Positions 34,223 to 39,397 of a stretch of DNA of 39,397 nucleotides are shown here, piece by piece (position 1 is the stretch's first letter; every line of letters starts with the position of its first letter). Origin of the DNA: Aeromonas fluvialis (lineage in GTDB: Bacteria > Pseudomonadota > Gammaproteobacteria > Enterobacterales > Aeromonadaceae); assembly GCF_000819885.1 (NCBI RefSeq), contig NZ_CDBO01000020.1, positions 1 through 39,397 of the forward strand. The letters run 5' to 3'. A model generated the notes under the pieces. That model was not told where the DNA came from. It made no database searches and saw only the letters and a program-made list of their open reading frames with translations. The translations under genes and the position numbers were made by a program.

Positions 34223-35319
34223 ACCAGTCACCCACGCTTCCACAAGGCAACGCTCCGCACCGCCATCCCTTGCAACTCGATGTCCGGCGCGAGTTTGGCC
34301 CTTTTACCCTCGCTTGTGCACTGACTCTCGAACTGGGGGGCACTCTCGGTCTGTTTGGCCCCTCCGGTTGTGGCAAGAGCACCCTGCTGCGTATCATCGC
34401 CGGGCTAGACCGCCAACGTGGGGATCGTTTGCTGTGGCGTGGGCGGGAGTACGCCGCGCTGCAGCCCGAGGCGCGCCGCATCGGACTGGTGTTTCAGGAT
34501 TCACGTCTCTTCCCCCATCTGACGGTGCTCGGCAATCTGCAACTGGCGGCCCGCAAGGGGCGAGGGCGCTGGCAGCCCGAAGCGCTGGCGACCCGGCTTG
34601 GCTTTGCCGATCTACTGGGACAGCCTGCCCATGCCTTGTCGGGTGGCCAACGCCAGCGGGTGGCGCTGGGGCGGGCACTGCTGGCCGAGCCCGACCTGCT
34701 GTTGCTCGACGAGCCCTTCTCGGCGCTGGATCGGCGCAGCCGCATCCATCAGGCCCATGTGCTCAAAGGCTTGCAGCAGGAGAGCGGCATCCCGATGATC
34801 TTCGTCAGCCACGCCATGGAGGAGGTGAGTCTGCTTTGTGATCAGCTGGTGCTGCTGGCGGATGGCAGGGTCGAGGCTCAGGGGAAGCCGAGCGAGATCT
34901 TCGCCCGCACCGATCTCTCGCTCGCCAGCCGTGACGATGCAGGTGTCATGCTCGATGCCTCCCTGGTCCACTATGATGACGACGAGCAGATGGCGACCCT
35001 GCAGCTTGGTGAGCAGCGACTGCGGGTCACCATGGCCCATGTGCCGGACGAGAGCGGCCCCTTGCAGATCAAGGTGGCGGGGCGGGATGTGGTCATTGCC
35101 ACCGCTCCCATCTTGCACTCCAGTCTCTCCAACTGTCTGGTCACCCGTCTGCTGGCGGTGTGCGAGGTGCGCCCCGGCCAGACTCTGTTGCAGTTGGCGC
35201 TGGGTGAGCAGATACTGCTGGCCCGGATCACCAGCCGCTCCGCCAGGCGGCTGGCGCTGGCGCCGGAGCAGCAGATCTACGCTTATATCAAAGCGGTGAG
35301 TCTGGTCAGCGAAGGCTGA
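34219..35319 (+). CDS. modC: Molybdate ABC transporter ATP-binding protein ModC
   Basis: This 366-residue ATPase has Walker A GPSGCGKST (47-55), the ABC signature LSGGQRQR, Walker B LLLLDEPF, and a switch His in FVSHAMEE. The C-terminal 80 or so residues form a molybdate-binding Mop/TOBE domain (about 290-360, SLSNCLVTRLLAV to ARITSRSARRLAL). The start overlaps the modB stop (ATGA). A hairpin CGTGGC/GCCACG follows at 35339-35356 with no T-run. Confidence 0.96.
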   Translation: MNQSPTLPQGNAPHRHPLQLDVRREFGPFTLACALTLELGGTLGLFGPSGCGKSTLLRIIAGLDRQRGDRLLWRGREYAALQPEARRIGLVFQDSRLFPHLTVLGNLQLAARKGRGRWQPEALATRLGFADLLGQPAHALSGGQRQRVALGRALLAEPDLLLLDEPFSALDRRSRIHQAHVLKGLQQESGIPMIFVSHAMEEVSLLCDQLVLLADGRVEAQGKPSEIFARTDLSLASRDDAGVMLDASLVHYDDDEQMATLQLGEQRLRVTMAHVPDESGPLQIKVAGRDVVIATAPILHSSLSNCLVTRLLAVCEVRPGQTLLQLALGEQILLARITSRSARRLALAPEQQIYAYIKAVSLVSEG

Positions 35320-35410
35320 TTGGGCGCCGTGCTGATAACGTGGCAGGATAGCCACGGGCAGCATAATAACAAGAGATGGTTCAGGTGATGAGTCGAGAGG
35401 CAATACACTG

Positions 35411-36187
35411 ATGCGCCGCAATCAGGTGATGAAATTCAACGGTCTTGCCCTGCGCTGCGCGGGGGAGGGGCCTTTGCTGTTGCTGTTGCACGGGCTGGGC
35501 TCTTCCAGTCTCGACTGGCAGGCGCAGATCGAACGGTTTTCCGAACACTATCGGGTGGTGGCATTGGATCTGCGCGGTCATGGCCAGAGCATGCAGGAGG
35601 GGCCATTTGATGTGGCGACCCTGGCAGCCGATGTGGTGAGCTGGCTCGATGAACAGCCCGAGCCCGCCTGGGTCGTGGGGTTGTCGCTGGGGGCCATGGT
35701 GGCGCTGGAGCTGGCACTGCGACTGCCCTACAAGGTGCAGGGGCTGGTACTGGTCAATGGCTTCAGCGAATTTCTGCTGGAGACAGCCAAAGAGCAGGAG
35801 CGTTATGCCCAGCGCCTCAAGTGGCTGCGTTGGTGTGGCATGCACCCGCTCGCCTGGTGGCTGGGGCGCGAGCTCTTTCCGGGCCCGGATCTCGCTCAGG
35901 TGCGCCACACCTTCCGGCTGCGCTTCGTGCGCAATAAAAAGAAAACCTACAAGGCGCTGCTGGAGGCGCTACCCGGCTGGTCGGTTCGTGCCAGGCTCGG
36001 CACCATCTGGCAGCCGGTGGCCATCATCTCAACCAGTCAAGATTACTTGCCGCTGGCCAAACGGGTAGAGCAGTTTGCCGCCCTGCCCAACGCAACCATC
36101 CACACCCCCAACGGCCGCCACGCCTGGCCCGCGGAAGATCCCTCGGGTTTTAACCACCTGTTGCAACGGATCCTCACGACCCATTGA
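35411..36187 (+). CDS. Alpha/beta hydrolase
   Basis: This 258-residue alpha/beta-hydrolase-fold protein has LLLLHGLGSSSLDW (oxyanion HGLG), LDLRGHGQS, nucleophile elbow GLSLGAM (Ser in GxSxG), Asp in STSQDYLPL and the catalytic His in NGRHAWPAEDP. A cap region with WLRWCGMHPLAWWLGRELFPG lies between. It resembles small esterases and haloperoxidase-like hydrolases; the substrate is unknown. The ATG at 35411 has GAGAGG upstream at a long spacing; the ATG at 35429 is an alternative. It lies 91 bp after modC with no T-run terminator between, so it may be read with mod, but no molybdenum role is known. Confidence 0.85.
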   Translation: MRRNQVMKFNGLALRCAGEGPLLLLLHGLGSSSLDWQAQIERFSEHYRVVALDLRGHGQSMQEGPFDVATLAADVVSWLDEQPEPAWVVGLSLGAMVALELALRLPYKVQGLVLVNGFSEFLLETAKEQERYAQRLKWLRWCGMHPLAWWLGRELFPGPDLAQVRHTFRLRFVRNKKKTYKALLEALPGWSVRARLGTIWQPVAIISTSQDYLPLAKRVEQFAALPNATIHTPNGRHAWPAEDPSGFNHLLQRILTTH

Positions 36188-36233
36188 GGAGACGGTTGCT
36201 GGTGACAGATGACAAAGGGTGTAGATAACAAGC

Positions 36234-36260
36234 AGCCGAACCACAGGGTTCGGCTTTTTT
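36234..36260 (+). terminator. Terminator after the alpha/beta hydrolase
   Basis: A perfect 9-bp stem AGCCGAACC (36234-36242) with GGTTCGGCT (36247-36255) around a 4-base loop is followed by TTTTTT. It separates the plus-strand block from convergent moeB. Confidence 0.92.
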
Positions 36261-36273
36261 GATCCCGTTTGCT

Positions 36274-37029
36274 TTATGGATGGGAGCAGACCGGACAGTC
36301 GGGGCGCTTGGGCAGCTTCATCTCGCGAAAGGTGCCGCTCAGGCCGTCGATCATCAGCAGGCGGCCGCTGTAGCTTTTGCCCATGCCTGCCAAGAGCTTG
36401 ATGGCTTCCAGTGCCTGCAGGCTGCCCACCAGCCCCACCACGGGGGCGAGTACACCCGCCTCGACGCAGGTGAGGGCCTGCTCGCCAAACAGGGCGCTGA
36501 GGCAGGCGTAGCAGGGCTCATCTTCCTGCCAGGTGAAGCTGCAGAGTTGGCCCTCCAGCCGGATGGCGGCGCCACTGACCAGCGGCACCCTGTGCTGGCG
36601 TGCCTTTTGATTCAGCAGGTTGCGAATGGCCAGATTGTCGGTGCAATCGAGTACCAGCTGATGTCGGGGCAGCAAGGCATCGAGCAGCGCTTCATCGGCC
36701 ACGGCAGTGTGGGTCTCCACCTCAAGCCAGGGGTTGAGGGCACGCAGCGATTGCGCTGCTGAGTCCACCTTGTAGTGACCGATGCGCTCATCACTGTGCA
36801 GCACCTGACGCTGCAGGTTGGAGAGCTCCACCTTGTCGAAATCGACCAGGGTGAGCTGGCCGACCCCGGCCACCGCCAGATACTGGCTGGCGGCGCAGCC
36901 GAGGCCACCGGCGCCGATCACCAGCACGTGAGCCTGCTTGAGCGCCTCCTGCCCCTCGAAATCGAACGATTTGAGGATGATCTGGCGGTTGTAGCGCAAG
37001 AGCTCTGCGTCGCTGAGGATCTCGCTCAC
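36274..37029 (-). CDS. moeB: Molybdopterin synthase adenylyltransferase MoeB
   Basis: This 251-residue E1-like enzyme adenylylates the C-terminal Gly of MoaD. It has [23 protein letters not shown] (ATP-binding, about 35-57), [13 protein letters not shown], Arg and Lys residues of the adenylation site, [10 protein letters not shown], and zinc ligands in CYAC and CPVC near the end. It has no rhodanese domain. The start overlaps the moeA stop (ATGA), so moeA-moeB form one unit. Confidence 0.96.
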   Translation of the reverse strand: MSEILSDAELLRYNRQIILKSFDFEGQEALKQAHVLVIGAGGLGCAASQYLAVAGVGQLTLVDFDKVELSNLQRQVLHSDERIGHYKVDSAAQSLRALNPWLEVETHTAVADEALLDALLPRHQLVLDCTDNLAIRNLLNQKARQHRVPLVSGAAIRLEGQLCSFTWQEDEPCYACLSALFGEQALTCVEAGVLAPVVGLVGSLQALEAIKLLAGMGKSYSGRLLMIDGLSGTFREMKLPKRPDCPVCSHP

Positions 37030-38252
37030 AGCAGCAATCCCCCGAACGGTTCGACGGTCACCGTCTCTCCTGCCGCGACCCTGCCCCGCTCCCGCTCAAG
37101 GACGATGTAGCAGTTGGCACGCGACAGGGAGCTGAACACGGCGGAGTCCTGCGAGCCGGTGCTGCGCACTTCGAGGCCGTTTGGCCCCTGGCTCAGGATG
37201 CCGCGCTGGAAGTCGAGTCGGCCCGGGCTCTTTCTGAGCGGCTCGGTGGTGACTGCTTGCAACTGAAGCGGGCGCTCGAAGCGTTGTCCTGCCAGCTTGG
37301 CCAGCGCCGGTTGCACCAGCTGATCGAAGGTGACCATGGCGGAGACCGGGTTGCCCGGCAGGCCGAAGAACCAGGCGCGGGGCAGGCGGCCAAAAGCAAA
37401 TGGCTTGCCCGGCTTGATGGCGAGCTTCCAGAAGCCGATTTCGCCGAGCTCGTCAAGCAGCTGTTTGGTGAAGTCCGCGTCCCCCACCGAGACGCCGCCG
37501 GTGGTGATCAGCACATCGGCCTCTTCGTCGGCGCGGATAAAGGCGGCGCGCAGCTGGGCCGGATCGTCCGGGATAATGCCAAGGTCGAGGCAGTCGCAGC
37601 CCATGCGTGCCAGCATGGCGCGCACGCCGTAGCGGTTGGAGTCATAGATATCACCGTGGGCGAGCGGGGTGCCGACCGGTTTGAGCTCGTCGCCGGTGCT
37701 GAAAATAGCCACCTTCAGCGGGCGGCGCACCACGACGGTAGCCACGCCGAGGGAGGCCAGCAGTGGCATCTCTCTTGGGGTGAGGCGAGTACCGGCTGGT
37801 AGCACGCAGGCGCCCTTGCCGATATCGCTGCCGGCGCGGCGGATATTCTGGCCCGGTTCGGGTTGTGCCAGAAAAGTGATCCGATCGCCATCGGCCTGCG
37901 TTTCTTCCTGTATCACCACTGCATCCGTACCGGCCGGTACCGGGGCGCCGGTCATGATCCGCACGCAGTGGCCAGCGGGCCATTCGCCCTGATAGGGCTG
38001 ACCAGCAAACGCTTTGCCCGCCATGATGAGCGGGGTGCCAGCAGCGAGATCCGCAATGCGTACGGCGTAACCATCCATGGCGGAGTTGTCGAAGGGGGGC
38101 ACGGCGAGGGGAGAGGCGATGTCGCTGGCAAGAACCCGGCCAAGGGCCTCTGGCAGGGGCAGTTGCTCGCTGTCGCAGCAGCAGGCGAGTTGTTCCAGCA
38201 TCCCTTGCAGGGCATCGCTTAAGGGGAGTAGTCCGCTGGTATCAAATCCCAT
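37026..38252 (-). CDS. moeA: Molybdopterin molybdenumtransferase MoeA
   Basis: This 408-residue enzyme inserts molybdate into adenylylated molybdopterin. It has the four-domain MoeA layout: [14 protein letters not shown] and [20 protein letters not shown] early, [11 protein letters not shown] and [11 protein letters not shown] in the middle, [12 protein letters not shown] and [14 protein letters not shown] later, and the C-terminal beta domain with [18 protein letters not shown]. The start is ATG 38252 because AGAGGT lies 7 bases upstream of it; ATG 38258 sits only 1 base from it. A possible extended -10 (TGTGATAAT) lies at 38293-38285. Confidence 0.95.
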   Translation of the reverse strand: MGFDTSGLLPLSDALQGMLEQLACCCDSEQLPLPEALGRVLASDIASPLAVPPFDNSAMDGYAVRIADLAAGTPLIMAGKAFAGQPYQGEWPAGHCVRIMTGAPVPAGTDAVVIQEETQADGDRITFLAQPEPGQNIRRAGSDIGKGACVLPAGTRLTPREMPLLASLGVATVVVRRPLKVAIFSTGDELKPVGTPLAHGDIYDSNRYGVRAMLARMGCDCLDLGIIPDDPAQLRAAFIRADEEADVLITTGGVSVGDADFTKQLLDELGEIGFWKLAIKPGKPFAFGRLPRAWFFGLPGNPVSAMVTFDQLVQPALAKLAGQRFERPLQLQAVTTEPLRKSPGRLDFQRGILSQGPNGLEVRSTGSQDSAVFSSLSRANCYIVLERERGRVAAGETVTVEPFGGLLL

Positions 38253-38560
38253 CGTCATGACCTCTTTCTATGATTGAAGGCGGGATTATCACAAAAATCC
38301 CCGGGGATGGGCAGGTTATCTCAAGGATTCTCGGGGTAATCGGCGCTAAAACGGGGTGAGATGGCCATAAAGTATGAGGTGACACACAAGTTGACTTGAA
38401 TCTTGGCGGCAATGGCCGTTTACTATGCCGCCATAACAGATGGCTGTCACATCCTGTGTGGCGACCATTACAGCGATACCGTCGGCCCTGTACGCCGCAA
38501 TAACATAAGGGGTTGCTCCTTGAGCTGCCCTCACAGTCCCTGAGCGTGGGAGAGAAGATA
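38253..38560. other. 308-bp divergent control region between moeA and folE
   Basis: No gene is supported here. It contains a 12-bp palindrome ATCCCCGGGGAT (38297-38308), an extended -10 for moeA on the minus strand (38285-38293), TTGACT (38391-38396) with TACTAT (38421-38426) at too long a spacing, and an inverted repeat GGCGGCA/TGCCGCC (38405-38411 and 38426-38432) overlapping the TACTAT. CACATCCTGTG near 38447-38457 is another small inverted repeat. A leader of about 120 bases before folE looks likely. Confidence 0.5.
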
Positions 38561-39217
38561 ATGACAACCTTAAGTCCGGAAGCCTTGCTGGTCAGGGCTG
38601 CCCTCGAAGCCCAGGGACTGGAAACCCCCCTGGTCACCAACGAGCTGAACAGCCAGCAGAAGCGGGAGAAGATCGAAGGCCATATGCGCTCCATCATGGA
38701 GACGCTGGGGCTGGATCTGACCGATGACAGTCTGGCCGAGACGCCGCATCGCATCGCCAAGATGTACGTCAACGAGATCTTCTCCGGCCTCGATTATTCT
38801 ACCTTCCCCAAGGTGACGGTGATCGAAAACAAGATGCAGGTGGACGAGATGATCATGGTGCGGGACATCAGCCTCACCAGCACCTGCGAACACCACTTCG
38901 TCACCATCGACGGGCTGGCCCATGTGGCCTATATCCCTCGCGGCAAGGTGATTGGCCTGTCGAAGATCAACCGCATCGTGCAGTTCTTCGCCCGCCGTCC
39001 CCAGGTGCAGGAGCGGCTGACCCAGCAGATCCTGCTGGCGCTGCAGACACTGCTCGGCACCAAGGACGTAGCCATCAGCATCAAGGCGACTCACTACTGC
39101 GTCAAGGCGCGTGGGGTGATGGACTCCACTTCCTATACCACCACCACCTCCCTCGGTGGGGTGTTCAAGAGCCAGCCCGATACCCGGGCAGAATTTCTGG
39201 GCGGCTTGCGCGGATAA
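38561..39217 (+). CDS. folE: GTP cyclohydrolase I (FolE)
   Basis: This 218-residue type I GTP cyclohydrolase makes 7,8-dihydroneopterin triphosphate from GTP, the first step of folate and related pterins. The zinc ligands are Cys109 and His112 (TSTCEHHF) and Cys180 (HYCVKARG). [19 protein letters not shown] and [12 protein letters not shown] match the family. The ATG at 38561 follows GGAGAGAAG. Divergent from moeA, it shares GTP as the starting substrate with MoaA. The terminator is at 39258-39285. Confidence 0.97.
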   Translation: MTTLSPEALLVRAALEAQGLETPLVTNELNSQQKREKIEGHMRSIMETLGLDLTDDSLAETPHRIAKMYVNEIFSGLDYSTFPKVTVIENKMQVDEMIMVRDISLTSTCEHHFVTIDGLAHVAYIPRGKVIGLSKINRIVQFFARRPQVQERLTQQILLALQTLLGTKDVAISIKATHYCVKARGVMDSTSYTTTTSLGGVFKSQPDTRAEFLGGLRG

Positions 39218-39257
39218 AATTGCGGTTGTTTTGTAACCGCCACGCTGAATAAACGAG

Positions 39258-39285
39258 ACGCCAGCAAGCCTTGCTGGCGTTTTTT
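39258..39285 (+). terminator. Terminator of folE
   Basis: A 10-bp stem ACGCCAGCAA (39258-39267) with TTGCTGGCGT (39271-39280) around a 3-base loop is followed by a T-run. Confidence 0.9.
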
Positions 39286-39354
39286 ATGGAGAGAGTGGGG
39301 GAGAGTCATGACCTGTAGCGGTGGGGGCTGCGAGGGGGCGCGTGGGTACACGTT

Positions 39355-39397
39355 ATGCGAACCATCAACGCATTCAATTACCTGATTACCCATGACC
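39355..39397 (+). CDS. Possible start of a gene cut by the right edge
   Basis: From ATG 39355 the frame reads MRTINAFNYLITHD and stays open to the window edge. There is GAGGGGG about 14 bases upstream, which is far for a ribosome-binding site. Only 14 codons are visible and no family can be named. It may be chance. Confidence 0.25.
   Translation, partial: MRTINAFNYLITHD

Noticed and set aside
39308..39385. 25-codon frame MTCSGGGCEGARGYTL... with a good purine-rich stretch ahead
   Set aside because: Too short to judge, with no family or conservation evidence. The G-rich upstream stretch is part of a generally G-rich strand.
1..39397. CRISPR arrays, insertion sequences, integrases, tRNA or rRNA genes
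   Set aside because: No spaced direct repeats, transposase or integrase motifs, or tRNA-like folds other than tmRNA were found on either strand.

Overview
The window looks like about 39 kb of chromosome from an Aeromonas-like gammaproteobacterium. This rests on the high GC content, the tmRNA tag ANDENYALAA, the E. coli-like order fadE-gmhA-yafJ, NarQP-type regulation next to napFDAGHBC, and a tandem GH14 (beta-amylase-like) gene. The genus is an inference from gene content. I see no insertion sequence, prophage, CRISPR array, rRNA or tRNA gene.

Layout. (1) 1-2.4 kb: the 5' end of a SAM-dependent methyltransferase gene runs off the left edge, followed by tmRNA (ssrA) and its partner smpB, all on the minus strand, then ratA-rnfH on the plus strand. 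(2) 2.4-10.7 kb: a large SNF2-family helicase, an M20 amidohydrolase (minus) and a 914-residue protein made of two beta-amylase-like halves, preceded by a good CRP-like site. (3) 10.7-15 kb: fadE (minus, with a FadR-like operator), gmhA and yafJ. (4) 15-21 kb: a LuxU-like Hpt protein, a YvcK/CofD-family protein (minus), a FIST-domain (NosP-like) sensor translationally linked to a hybrid histidine kinase, and a stand-alone Lon N-terminal-domain protein (minus). (5) 20.9-38.3 kb: a nearly continuous nitrate respiration and molybdenum cofactor block. It holds narQP (minus), a probable Moco riboswitch with moaA, napFDAGHBC, moaBCDE, modABC, an alpha/beta hydrolase, and moeA-moeB (minus). (6) folE (GTP cyclohydrolase I) closes the window.

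How it fits together. modABC imports molybdate. moaABCDE, moeA and moeB turn GTP and molybdate into molybdenum cofactor. NapA uses a bis-MGD form of that cofactor to reduce nitrate in the periplasm, fed with electrons by NapC/NapB and NapGH. NarQ-NarP senses nitrate/nitrite, and candidate FNR and NarP sites lie upstream of napF. The Moco riboswitch should throttle moaA when cofactor is sufficient. A few kilobases away, the NosP-like protein and hybrid kinase resemble a nitric-oxide-responsive phosphorelay whose output in Vibrio cholerae passes through LuxU, and a LuxU-like Hpt gene sits 1.1 kb upstream.

The most unusual items are the tandem GH14 protein, whose N-terminal half keeps the acid-motif Glu but lacks the base-motif Glu, the co-location of NosP, kinase and Hpt, and an unexplained structured leader in front of moaB. 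All functional calls rest on reading the translated sequence and recognising families; no database search was run.
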